From Amycolatopsis coloradensis (lineage in GTDB: Bacteria; Actinomycetota; Actinomycetes; Mycobacteriales; Pseudonocardiaceae): 64,000 bases of DNA. The notes under the pieces were generated by a model. It saw only the letters and a program-made list of their open reading frames with translations. It ran no database searches and was not told the origin of the DNA. The stretch is from assembly GCF_001953865.1 (NCBI RefSeq), contig NZ_MQUQ01000015.1, positions 124,001 through 188,000 on the forward strand, read 5' to 3'. The translations under genes and the position numbers were made by a program. Shown here in pieces: positions 51,191 to 58,988 of this stretch (the first letter of the stretch is position 1; each line of letters opens with the position of its first letter).

Positions 51191-52376
51191 GTCGACTGAA
51201 ATGGGGTCGCCGGAAACCGTATCCGGCGTCGAAATCGAGCTGGAGAACGTCTCCAAGCGCTACCCCGGCACTCGCGAGCCCGCGGTCGACGAGTTCTCGA
51301 TGGTGGTGCCCGCCGGCAAGATCGTGGTCTTCGTCGGCCCGTCCGGCTGCGGCAAGACCACCACCATGCGGATGATCAACCGGCTGATCGAGCCGACGTC
51401 CGGCCGGATCACCATCGGCGGTGACGACGCGCTGAAGCTCGACGTCGACACCCTGCGCCGTCGCATCGGCTACGCGATCCAGCAGGCGGGGCTGTTCCCG
51501 CACTTCACCGTCGCGCAGAACATCGCGGTGGTGCCCGGCCTGCTCGGCTGGGACAAGAAGAAGGTCAACGACCGGGTCGAGGAGATGATGGACCTGGTCG
51601 GGCTGGACCCGGCCGACTTCCGCGACCGCTTCCCGCGTCAGCTGTCCGGCGGTCAACAGCAGCGCGTCGGCGTCGCGCGGGCACTGGCGGCGGACCCGCC
51701 GGTGCTGCTGATGGACGAACCGTTCGGCGCGGTGGACCCGATCACCCGCGGCAACCTCCAGGACGAACTGCTGCGGCTGCAGACCGAACTGAAGAAGACG
51801 ATCGTCTTCGTCACCCACGACTTCGACGAGGCCGTGAAGCTCGGCGACAAGATCGCGGTGCTCGGCAACCAGTCGAAGATCCTCCAGTACGACACCCCGG
51901 ACGCGATCCTCGCGAACCCGGCCGACGACACGGTCGCCGGTTTCGTCGGCGCCGGTGCCTCGCTGAAGCAGCTGACACTGCTGCGGGTCCGCGACGTCGA
52001 GCTGAAGCAGGACGCACTGACGGCGGCGGTCAGCGAATCGCCGTCGGACGTCCGCGAGAAGCTGACCCGGCAGCGGAAGCATTTCGTGCTGGTGCTCGAC
52101 CAGCGCCGTCGTCCGATGCGGTGGGTCCACGTCCGTGAACTGACCGCTGCCACGTCACTGGCCACCGCGGGCAAGCCACTGCGCGACTCGGTCAGCCTCC
52201 AGTCGACGTTGCAGGACGCGCTCGAAGCGATGCTCGCCGAGGGCGGCAGCGTCCCGGTGACCGGCGCTCGCGGTGAGTACGCCGGGACGATCGAGCTCGA
52301 CACCGTCATCTCGACGATCCAGCAGCTGCGTGAGGAGCACTCGGACGACAACCCGGCGGAAGGTGTGACCGCATGA
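51183..52376 (+). CDS. Compatible-solute ABC transporter ATPase with CBS domains (OpuCA/ProV type)
   Basis: 397 residues from GTG 51183 (AAGGGG five bases upstream; GTG 51177 is the alternative), overlapping the permease stop by 8 bp. Walker A is GPSGCGKTT, the signature is LSGGQQQRV and Walker B is VLLMDEPFGAVDP. The C-terminal 120 residues after FVGAGASL contain the tandem CBS-like region that senses ionic strength or nucleotides in OpuCA. It energises the betaine-type importer. Confidence 0.93.
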   Translation: MAESTEMGSPETVSGVEIELENVSKRYPGTREPAVDEFSMVVPAGKIVVFVGPSGCGKTTTMRMINRLIEPTSGRITIGGDDALKLDVDTLRRRIGYAIQQAGLFPHFTVAQNIAVVPGLLGWDKKKVNDRVEEMMDLVGLDPADFRDRFPRQLSGGQQQRVGVARALAADPPVLLMDEPFGAVDPITRGNLQDELLRLQTELKKTIVFVTHDFDEAVKLGDKIAVLGNQSKILQYDTPDAILANPADDTVAGFVGAGASLKQLTLLRVRDVELKQDALTAAVSESPSDVREKLTRQRKHFVLVLDQRRRPMRWVHVRELTAATSLATAGKPLRDSVSLQSTLQDALEAMLAEGGSVPVTGARGEYAGTIELDTVISTIQQLREEHSDDNPAEGVTA

Positions 52377-53149
52377 CGGCCGTCGATACCGGCTTCAGCA
52401 CCGAGTCCTCGTCGAAAAGCGCCGAACGGGTCCGGCTGTTCGCCCAGCCGGCGGTGGTCCTGCTGATCGTCGTCGGTGTGCTGATCTGGGTGTTCGGCGG
52501 CGACCTGACCGCGACGGAGAAGGAGACGCTCAACGCCACCGGGCTGCTCGAAGCGCTGCGCGACCACCTGGCGATGACCGTCGTGGTCACCGCGATCGTG
52601 GTCGCCGTGGCGGTTCCGCTCGGCGTGCTCGTGACACGGCCGTACGCGAAGTGGGCGGCGCCGGTGTTCCTGGCGGTCGCGAACATCGGCCAGGCCGCGC
52701 CCGCGCTCGGGGTGCTGGTGCTGTGGTTCATCGTCACCGGCGCGACCGGCGGACTGTGGGTCGCGGCGCTGCCGCTGGCGTTCTACTCGCTGCTTCCGGT
52801 GCTGCGGAACACGATGGTCGGCCTGCAACAAATCGACCCCGCACTGATCGACGCCGGCCGCGGCATCGGCATGTCGGCCTCCGGCGTGCTGTGGCGGGTC
52901 GAGTTCCCGCTGGCCGTTCCGCTGATCCTGGCTGGCCTGCGGACTTCGCTGGTGCTGGCCGTCGGCACGGCGACGTTCGGCATGTTCGTCAACGCCGGCG
53001 GATTCGGCCTCCTGATCGACACCGGCTACAAGCTCAACCTGACGAAGGTGCTGATCACCGGTTCGGTGCTCGCCGTCGCGCTGGCGCTGCTGGTGGACTG
53101 GCTGGGCGCGGTCGCGGAACAGTTCTTCGGACCGAAGGGACTGCGCTGA
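52373..53149 (+). CDS. Compatible-solute ABC transporter second permease (OpuCD type)
   Basis: 258 residues from ATG 52373 (4-bp overlap with the ATPase). About six membrane segments. The permease loop is DAGRGIGMSASGVLWRVEFP, and NIGQAAPALGVLVLWF is typical of OpuCD. It pairs with the permease at 50543. Confidence 0.92.
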   Translation: MTAVDTGFSTESSSKSAERVRLFAQPAVVLLIVVGVLIWVFGGDLTATEKETLNATGLLEALRDHLAMTVVVTAIVVAVAVPLGVLVTRPYAKWAAPVFLAVANIGQAAPALGVLVLWFIVTGATGGLWVAALPLAFYSLLPVLRNTMVGLQQIDPALIDAGRGIGMSASGVLWRVEFPLAVPLILAGLRTSLVLAVGTATFGMFVNAGGFGLLIDTGYKLNLTKVLITGSVLAVALALLVDWLGAVAEQFFGPKGLR

Positions 53150-53150
53150 C

Positions 53151-54110
53151 ATGCGATTGAAAGCGATCCTCGGCGCGGTCCTGTTGTGCGGCACGCTTTC
53201 CGCGTGTGGCCTCGAGGTCAACACCGCGCTGCCATACAAGATCGAACCCGGTTCGATCCAGCCCATCGAAGCGCTCAAGGGCGTCGAGGTGACGGTGGGG
53301 TCCAAGGACTTCACCGAGAACATCATCCTGGGCTACATGGCCGAAATGGCGCTTTCCGCCGCGGGTGCGGACGTCATCGACCTGACCGACATCAAGGGCT
53401 CCAACTCGTCACGGCAGGCACTGCTCGCCGGCCAAACCGACGTCACCTGGGAATACACCGGCACCGGTTGGATCAACTACCAGGGCAACGAACTTCCCGT
53501 CCCCGGCGGGGAACAAGCCCAGTACGAGGCCACGAAGACGGCTGACGAGGCGAAGTACGGCGTCACCTGGCTGAACTACTCGCCCCTGAACGACCAGTAC
53601 GGCTTCGCGGTCACTGAAGCCTACGGAGCGGCGAACAACCTGAAGACGACGTCGGACCTGGCGGCGTTCCTCAAGCAGAAGCCGGACCAGGGCGTGTTCT
53701 GCCTGGAGACCGAGTTCACCAGCCGCCAGGACGGATTCCCCGCCGCCGTGCGGGCATACGGTTTCCAGAACCCGGTGATCAAGAACTTCGGCATCGGCAC
53801 GATCTACTCGGCCGTCGCGAGCGGGACCTGCCCGATCGGCGAGATCTTCACGACCGACGGCCGCATCGCCGGACTCGACCTCCGTGTCCTCGAAGACGAC
53901 AAAAAGGCGTTCCCGCAGTACAACGCCGTACCGACGCTGCGCTCGGACTTCCTGAAGCAGCACCCGGAACTCCGCGGCCCGCTCGAAGCCGTCGCCGCGG
54001 CGATCGACAACGAGCAGATGATCGAACTGTGCAAGCAGGTCGACGTCGACGGGCGGGACCAAGGCGAAGTCGCCTACGAATGGATGAAGAAGAAGGGCTT
54101 TATTTCCTGA
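53151..54110 (+). CDS. Glycine betaine/choline-type substrate-binding lipoprotein (OpuCC type)
   Basis: 319 residues from ATG 53151, one base after the permease stop. The signal ends in the lipobox LSAC (Cys19). The OpuAC fold has VEVTVGSKDFTENIILGYMA at the N-terminal lobe, the aromatic-cage region VTWEYTGTGW and the second-lobe VFCLETEFTSRQDG. These are the features of betaine/choline-binding proteins. It is the last gene of the four-gene OpuC operon and is followed by a long palindrome. Confidence 0.92.
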   Translation: MRLKAILGAVLLCGTLSACGLEVNTALPYKIEPGSIQPIEALKGVEVTVGSKDFTENIILGYMAEMALSAAGADVIDLTDIKGSNSSRQALLAGQTDVTWEYTGTGWINYQGNELPVPGGEQAQYEATKTADEAKYGVTWLNYSPLNDQYGFAVTEAYGAANNLKTTSDLAAFLKQKPDQGVFCLETEFTSRQDGFPAAVRAYGFQNPVIKNFGIGTIYSAVASGTCPIGEIFTTDGRIAGLDLRVLEDDKKAFPQYNAVPTLRSDFLKQHPELRGPLEAVAAAIDNEQMIELCKQVDVDGRDQGEVAYEWMKKKGFIS

Positions 54111-54240
54111 ATCTCGCGCTGACGGAAACGTGCCGAAGGGGCGCTCGACGGGTGAAGTCTCCGTCGGGCGCGGGCGCCCTCGGGGAGACCTCTCGGCCGA
54201 GTTCGCCGCCCTCACCACCCGCCTGGAGTAACCGGGCCGT

Positions 54241-54293
54241 GTTATGAACGGACCTTTCATAACAAAAAACGTTATGAAAGGTCCGTTCATAAC
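54241..54293. terminator. Perfect 23-bp palindrome between the OpuC operon and the DUF6474-like gene
   Basis: The arms 54241-54263 and 54271-54293 pair without a mismatch around AAAAAAC. Each arm is itself a near-palindrome beginning GTTATGAA and ending TTCATAAC. It lies 130 bp after the OpuC operon and 22 bp beyond the convergent gene. It shares its ATGAAAG-TCC core with the elements at 12838 and 58001. Confidence 0.8.
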
Positions 54294-54315
54294 AGCCGTT
54301 CGACCCGAAGCGACG

Positions 54316-54780
54316 TCAGACGCCCAGGCGGTGCAGGAGCTTTCCCTCCAGCTGGTCCAGCTCCCCGGCCACGGCCCGGTGCGCCGCCTTCCGCCGCGCC
54401 GCCGGCATCCGCTCCGAAGCGCGGACAGTCGCCGAAAGCTGCTCCAGCGTCCCCTGAGTGTTCTTCGCGAAGGCCGCGTCGGCGTCGGTCGCCTTCGCGG
54501 ACTTCTTCAGCTCCGCGAGTCCCTGAGTCAGCCCGGCGATCCGCGCGTGCAGCGCGGCACCGCGTCCGCTGAACTCGCCGAGCTGGTCGACGGCGACGCC
54601 GAGCTTCTTCGCTTGATAACGGTCGTACAGCTCTCGCGCGGCACCCGCCGCTCGAACGGCGTACGGCGCGATCACCGGCAGTACGGCCGGACCGAGCACT
54701 TTGGCCACCGCGACGGCGTTTTTCGCCTTCTTCCGAGTGATCCTGCCTTCGGCCTCGACGGCTTTGGCCTTGCGCGCCAT
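54316..54780 (-). CDS. DUF6474-like conserved actinobacterial protein
   Basis: 154 residues from ATG 54780 (ORF open to 54792). The protein is basic and mostly helical. It starts MARKAKAVEAEGRITRKKAK and has a mildly hydrophobic stretch VAKVLGPAVLPVIAPYAVRA. Coiled-coil-like helices follow (IAGLTQGLAELKKSAKATDA, LEQLSATVRASE). It fits my recollection of DUF6474, a small family of unknown function, but this was not checked. It is divergent from the RecB-like nuclease gene. Confidence 0.68.
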   Translation of the reverse strand: MARKAKAVEAEGRITRKKAKNAVAVAKVLGPAVLPVIAPYAVRAAGAARELYDRYQAKKLGVAVDQLGEFSGRGAALHARIAGLTQGLAELKKSAKATDADAAFAKNTQGTLEQLSATVRASERMPAARRKAAHRAVAGELDQLEGKLLHRLGV

Positions 54781-54857
54781 GGCACCTCCCACGCTGTGTC
54801 ACAGACGAACTTACTGGTCCCCGAAGTGGCGGGCATGTCGGCTTGCCGGTCGCCTTC

Positions 54858-54863
54858 TAGAGT
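54858..54863 (+). promoter_or_regulatory. Probable -10 element (leaderless start at 54871)
   Basis: TAGAGT ends exactly seven bases before GTG 54871, and there is no Shine-Dalgarno. Confidence 0.4.
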
Positions 54864-54870
54864 GTTGTCT

Positions 54871-56517
54871 GTGAGTAACGAGGTGCTACTGGACGCGGGA
54901 GCGGTGAGCCGCTGCCGGCGTCGCGTGCACCTCGAACACGATCCGGCGATGCGCGAGGTCCCGCTCGCCCCGCCCGACCCCGCCGCGCAGCAGCGGATCG
55001 ACGACGCGTCAGCGCATCGTGAGGCCATCGTGCGGCAGCTGATGGAGGCGACAGGACCCGGCGTGAGCTGGGTGAAGATCCCTCGCGACCTTCCCGCCGC
55101 CGAGCGTGTGCAGCTCACCGAAGAGGCCTTCGCGGCCGAAGCGCACTACATCTGGGGTGCCCTGCTCCCGGTGGATCGTGCCGGTCACCGGCGCGGCGGC
55201 TCCGAACTCTTGGTCCGCACAGCCGACGGCTACGTGCCGGTGCTGGTCGTGCGGCACCGCATCACCGATCGCGGCGCAGGCGCCCCGACCACGGTGATGA
55301 CCGACCTCGACCCGGCGAACCGGTTGCCCGACCCGGCGCGAAAGGTTCGCTCGCAGCCGCGCGACCAGATGCGGCTCGCGCACCTCTACCGGATGCTCGA
55401 AGCGCTCGGGAGGCACGAGGGGCACCGAGCCATCGGCGGCGTCATCGGCCTCGACGCGGACGTCGTCGTCTGGCACGACCTGTCGGCGGGTACCTGGCCG
55501 GGCGGCCGGAGCGCGCTGACGGAGTATCAGAGCCGCTTCGTAGACAGGCTCGCCATCGCGAGCGCGGCCGCCGAAGGCGAGGAGCCGCTTGCCGAACCTT
55601 CACGCGTCCTCGAATGCCGTCGCTGCCCTTGGTGGCCGACATGCGAGGTCGTGCTCACCGAAACCCGCGACGTGAGCCTGGTCGTCCGCGGCGAGGACGC
55701 GATGGAGCTCCGTCGCGCCGGGGTGTCCACAGTGGACAAACTGGCCGCGCTCGACCCGGCCGACGAGCCGCCGCCGATGAACTGGACCGGCGGCACCTTC
55801 GCCGACGCGATCATCCTCGCGCGTGCCTGGCTCGCCGATCTCACGATGGTGCGCAAGGTCGACCGGATCGAGGTTCCTCGCGGCGACGTCGAGGTCGATG
55901 TCGACATGGAGAGTTTCGGCGATTCCGGCGCGTACCTGTGGGGTTCGCTGCTGACCGGCGCCGACATCGGGATGGAGCAGGGTTACCGGGCCTTCGCGAC
56001 CTGGGAGCCGCTGCCGACGGCGGACGAGGCGCGGTCGTTCGCCGAATTCTGGGCCTGGTTCAAGGAAGTCCGCGAACGCACGCTCGCGGCTGGGCTGACC
56101 TTCCGTGCCTACTGCTACAACGCGCTCGCCGAGAACCGCTGGCTTTTCGGTTCGGTCGACCGGTTCGGCGAGTACCCCGGCGTTCCTGCCAAGGCCGAGA
56201 TCGCGTCCTTTGTGGACTCCGAGGAGTGGATCGACCTCTTCCGCAGCGTCACCGACCAGTTCCTGTGCTCGCACGGCAAGGGGCTCAAGGTGATCGCCCC
56301 GGTCGCCGGTTTCGCCTGGCGCGATCCCGAAGCGGGCGGCGAGGCGTCGATGAGCTGGTACCGCGACGCCGTCGGCATGGACGGCGGTGTCCCGGACGAC
56401 CTCCAGCGGGAGCGGCTGCTGCGCTACAACGAGGACGACGTCCTGGCCACGCACGCGCTGCGGAAGTGGATGACCGACCACGCGCAGACGGCCGTGCCGT
56501 ACATGAACGACCTCTGA
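54871..56517 (+). CDS. TM0106-family RecB-like nuclease with RNase H-like C-terminal domain
   Basis: 548 residues from GTG 54871; the longer frame to 54244 runs across the palindrome and the DUF6474-like gene. The N-terminal half looks like the RecB/Cas4-type nuclease: a first Cys in AVSRCRRRVHLEHD, then ECRRCPWWPTCEVV, which with it gives the four Cys of an iron-sulfur site of the Cas4/AddB kind. The C-terminal half has the DEDD-like VDVDMESFGDSGAYLWG and a later Asp in RYNEDDVLATHAL, which form an RNase_H_2-type exonuclease active site. The family is described as a putative nuclease of unknown function. The gene is isolated, with no Cas gene near. Confidence 0.83.
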   Translation: MSNEVLLDAGAVSRCRRRVHLEHDPAMREVPLAPPDPAAQQRIDDASAHREAIVRQLMEATGPGVSWVKIPRDLPAAERVQLTEEAFAAEAHYIWGALLPVDRAGHRRGGSELLVRTADGYVPVLVVRHRITDRGAGAPTTVMTDLDPANRLPDPARKVRSQPRDQMRLAHLYRMLEALGRHEGHRAIGGVIGLDADVVVWHDLSAGTWPGGRSALTEYQSRFVDRLAIASAAAEGEEPLAEPSRVLECRRCPWWPTCEVVLTETRDVSLVVRGEDAMELRRAGVSTVDKLAALDPADEPPPMNWTGGTFADAIILARAWLADLTMVRKVDRIEVPRGDVEVDVDMESFGDSGAYLWGSLLTGADIGMEQGYRAFATWEPLPTADEARSFAEFWAWFKEVRERTLAAGLTFRAYCYNALAENRWLFGSVDRFGEYPGVPAKAEIASFVDSEEWIDLFRSVTDQFLCSHGKGLKVIAPVAGFAWRDPEAGGEASMSWYRDAVGMDGGVPDDLQRERLLRYNEDDVLATHALRKWMTDHAQTAVPYMNDL

Positions 56518-56562
56518 TCGCCCGCTCGCCGGGCGACTTGCGCTCGAGCGCGCTTCTGCGGA

Positions 56563-56583
56563 TACTCGTGGACGAGTACTCGT
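56563..56583. promoter_or_regulatory. Probable operator of the PadR regulator
   Basis: TACTCGT-GG-ACGAGTA (56563-56578) is a perfect 7-bp inverted repeat. Its right half overlaps a second palindrome ACGAGTACTCGT (56572-56583), giving three half-sites. It lies 15 bp before the PadR start and probably mediates autoregulation. Confidence 0.65.
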
Positions 56584-56598
56584 GAACGAGGAGGCATC

Positions 56599-57207
56599 GT
56601 GAAGCGGCGGAAGGTCGGGAACCTGCTGGCGTTGGCGATCCTGTCGACGTTGAACGAGCGCCCGACGCATCCCTACGAAATGGCCTCGATCCTGAAGAGC
56701 CGCGGCAAGGACCGCGACATGGGGATCAAATGGGGCTCGTTCTACACGGTCATCGCCAACCTGGGGAAACACGGTTTCATCGAGGCCGTCGAGAGCACTC
56801 GCGACGGCGCCCGCCCCGAACGCACGGTGTACCGGATCACCGACGCCGGCCGTGACGAATTACTCGACTGGCTGCGCGAACTCCTCGCCGAACTCGCGCC
56901 GGAGGAGCCGAAGTTCGTCGCCGGGCTTTCCGTGATGGCGTGGCTCGGGCCGGACGAGGTGATCGCCCTGCTCCGCACCCGGCTGGCCGCTTTGGACGAG
57001 GAGATCGCCTCGGCGCGGGCGGAATCGGCACGGTTCCTCGAGGAGGTTCCGCGGCTGATGCTCGTGGAGGGCGAGTACCACCTGGCCATGCGTGTGGCCG
57101 AAGCGGAATGGGTCCGTTCGATCCTGGGGGAACTGACGTCCGGCTCGATGCCCGGTCTCGCCGAGTGGCGGGATTTCCTGGCCGAAAGGGGGAGCACCCG
57201 CAGTTGA
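56599..57207 (+). CDS. PadR-family transcriptional regulator
   Basis: 202 residues from GTG 56599 (GAGGAGG upstream). The PadR winged helix is clear: LALAILSTLNERPTHPYEMA, GSFYTVIANLGKHGFIEAVE and RTVYRITDAGRDELLDWLRE. The C-terminal part is helical and probably forms the dimer (LRTRLAALDEEIASARAESA). PadR proteins are ligand-responsive repressors often of adjacent stress or resistance genes. The methyltransferase gene downstream (57326) may be its target. An operator-like repeat precedes the start. Confidence 0.9.
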   Translation: MKRRKVGNLLALAILSTLNERPTHPYEMASILKSRGKDRDMGIKWGSFYTVIANLGKHGFIEAVESTRDGARPERTVYRITDAGRDELLDWLRELLAELAPEEPKFVAGLSVMAWLGPDEVIALLRTRLAALDEEIASARAESARFLEEVPRLMLVEGEYHLAMRVAEAEWVRSILGELTSGSMPGLAEWRDFLAERGSTRS

Positions 57208-57325
57208 AAGAGCCCCGGCGAGGTGTTGCAGCACCCCGCCGGGGTGACGATCCCGCAACCGGAACCCGGCCACGAGACGGCACTTCGAGAATAGCCGGGC
57301 TCCGGGAAACCCACCTGGAGTGACC

Positions 57326-58000
57326 ATGTCGAACACCAAGGACAGAAAACGGTTCAAGATCGTGCCGGAGATGGGCGGTGCGCTGGCGCGGAACTACGCC
57401 CGGCAACGCGGAACCGGACCGCAGATCGAACTCTGGCGGAAGCAGGCCCGCGAACTCACCGCGGACCTGCCGGAAGGCGCGAAGATCCTCGAAGTCGCCT
57501 TCGGCCCCGGCTACTTCGCGGTCGAACTGGCGCGGCTCGGGTTCTCCGTCACCGGCCTCGACGTCGCGCCGACGTTCGTCGAGATCGCGAGCGAGTACGC
57601 GCGAACCCAGGGCGTCGAGATCGATTTCCGCGAAGGCGACGTCGCGGCGATGCCGTTCGACGACGAGTCGTTCGACTTCGTCGTCTGCCAGGCCGCGTTC
57701 AAGAATTTCGTGTGGCCGGTGAAATCGCTCGACGAGATGTACCGCGTACTGCGCCCGGGTGGCACGGCCGTGGTGCAGGACATGAACCGGGACGCGACCG
57801 ACGGTGACATCTTGCGTGAGGTCGAGAGCATGAAGCTCGGCAAGCTGGCCGCGCTCGGTGTCCGGCAGGCACTCGGCGGGCTTCGGCGGCGCGCCTACAC
57901 GCCTGTCGACTTCAGTGGGCTGGTCGCCGAAACCGCGTTCCGGACCTGCGCGGTCACCACCGAGGGCATCGGCCTGGACGTGCGCTTCACCCGTCCCTGA
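57326..58000 (+). CDS. SAM-dependent class I methyltransferase
   Basis: About 224 residues from ATG 57326 (GTG 57320 is an alternative; GGAG at 57316-57319 suits the ATG). The SAM site is ILEVAFGPGYFAVELARLG (motif I), followed by VTGLDVAPT (motif II acidic residue) and FREGDVAAMPFDDESFDFVV. EMYRVLRPGGTAVVQDM is motif post-III. It resembles the UbiE/methyltransferase 11 family acting on a small molecule. It is transcribed with PadR in the same direction, with a 118-bp gap. Confidence 0.88.
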   Translation: MSNTKDRKRFKIVPEMGGALARNYARQRGTGPQIELWRKQARELTADLPEGAKILEVAFGPGYFAVELARLGFSVTGLDVAPTFVEIASEYARTQGVEIDFREGDVAAMPFDDESFDFVVCQAAFKNFVWPVKSLDEMYRVLRPGGTAVVQDMNRDATDGDILREVESMKLGKLAALGVRQALGGLRRRAYTPVDFSGLVAETAFRTCAVTTEGIGLDVRFTRP

Positions 58001-58058
58001 CGCGCTATGAAAGTCCCTTCCTGGCGAAATTCGCCAGGAAGGGACCTTTCATAGCGCG
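58001..58058. terminator. Long palindrome between the methyltransferase and SDR genes
   Basis: Arms of about 27-28 nt (58001-58027 and 58031-58058) pair with a single bulge around ATT. The core is TATGAAAGTCCCTTC. It begins one base after the methyltransferase stop codon and ends 10 bp before the convergent SDR stop, the position of a bidirectional terminator. Confidence 0.8.
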
Positions 58059-58068
58059 CGGGAGAGAG

Positions 58069-58827
58069 TCAGCGAGGGGCCATGCGCAGCGAGCCGTCCA
58101 TCCGGACGACCTCGCCGTTCAGGTAGTCGTGGTCGATCAGCGACAGCGCGAGCTGCGCGTACTCGTCCGGCCGCGCGAGCCGCTTCGGGAACGGAACGCC
58201 TTCGGCAAGCGAAGCGCGGAACTCGTCGCTCACCGTCGCCAGCATCGGAGTGTCGACGATGCCCGGCGCGATGGTCAGCACCCGGATCCCGTGCGACGCG
58301 AGGTCACGGGCGGCGGGCAGGGTCATCCCGACGATGCCGCCCTTGGACGACGAATACGCCACCTGCCCGATCTGGCCGTCGTAGGCCGCGATCGACGCGG
58401 TGTTGATGATGACGCCGCGCGCGTTGTCGGCCAGCGGCTCGGTCTTGGCGATGGCCTCGGAGGCGATCGTCAGCACGTTGAAGGAACCGATCAGGTTGAT
58501 CTGGACGACCTTCGCGAACAGGGCGAGGTCGTGCGGGCCCTTCTTCGAAAGGATCCGGGCGGACGGTCCGATCCCGGCGCAGTTCACCACGGTCCGCAAC
58601 GGCACCCCGGACTCGGCCGCGGTCGCGACGGCCGCGCGCACCTGCTCCGGGTCGGTCACGTCGGCCTCGACGTAGGTGATGCCCTCGACCTGCTCGGCGT
58701 TCGCGATGGCACCGGCGAGGTCCAGCGCGAAGACCCGCGCGCCCTTCGCCGCGAGCGCCTTCGCGGTCGCACCGCCGAGCCCGGACGCGCCACCCGTGAC
58801 GAGCGCCGCGGTATCGGTGATCTGCAT
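58069..58827 (-). CDS. SDR family dehydrogenase, 3-hydroxyacyl-CoA dehydrogenase type II-like
   Basis: 252 residues from ATG 58827. The cofactor motif is VTGGASGLGGATA, with Asp in VFALDLAG favouring NAD. The Ser-Tyr-Lys triad is in INTASIAAYDG and VAYSSSKGG. The sequence around GVIINTASIAAYDGQIGQVA is typical of 3-hydroxyacyl-CoA dehydrogenase type II (HSD10-like), a beta-oxidation or branched-chain degradation enzyme. It stands alone, convergent with the methyltransferase across the palindrome. Confidence 0.9.
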   Translation of the reverse strand: MQITDTAALVTGGASGLGGATAKALAAKGARVFALDLAGAIANAEQVEGITYVEADVTDPEQVRAAVATAAESGVPLRTVVNCAGIGPSARILSKKGPHDLALFAKVVQINLIGSFNVLTIASEAIAKTEPLADNARGVIINTASIAAYDGQIGQVAYSSSKGGIVGMTLPAARDLASHGIRVLTIAPGIVDTPMLATVSDEFRASLAEGVPFPKRLARPDEYAQLALSLIDHDYLNGEVVRMDGSLRMAPR

Positions 58828-58988
58828 GTTCTCCCTTTCGTCGACAACCGTTCCCTAGGTTAACGCTCGTTCGCATGGCCACGGCGCGTGTGTTGTCTCA
58901 CGTCGGTGCGCAGCATGTCGTGAGGAGTATTCGGGCCTGAAGCATTCCGTTCGCTCGGAGGTCAACTCCGGCTGTCACCTTCAGCAGC

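Noticed and set aside
54244..54870. N-terminal extension of the RecB-like nuclease gene
   Set aside because: It reads through the perfect palindrome and antisense to the DUF6474-like gene; GTG 54871 fits the leaderless pattern.
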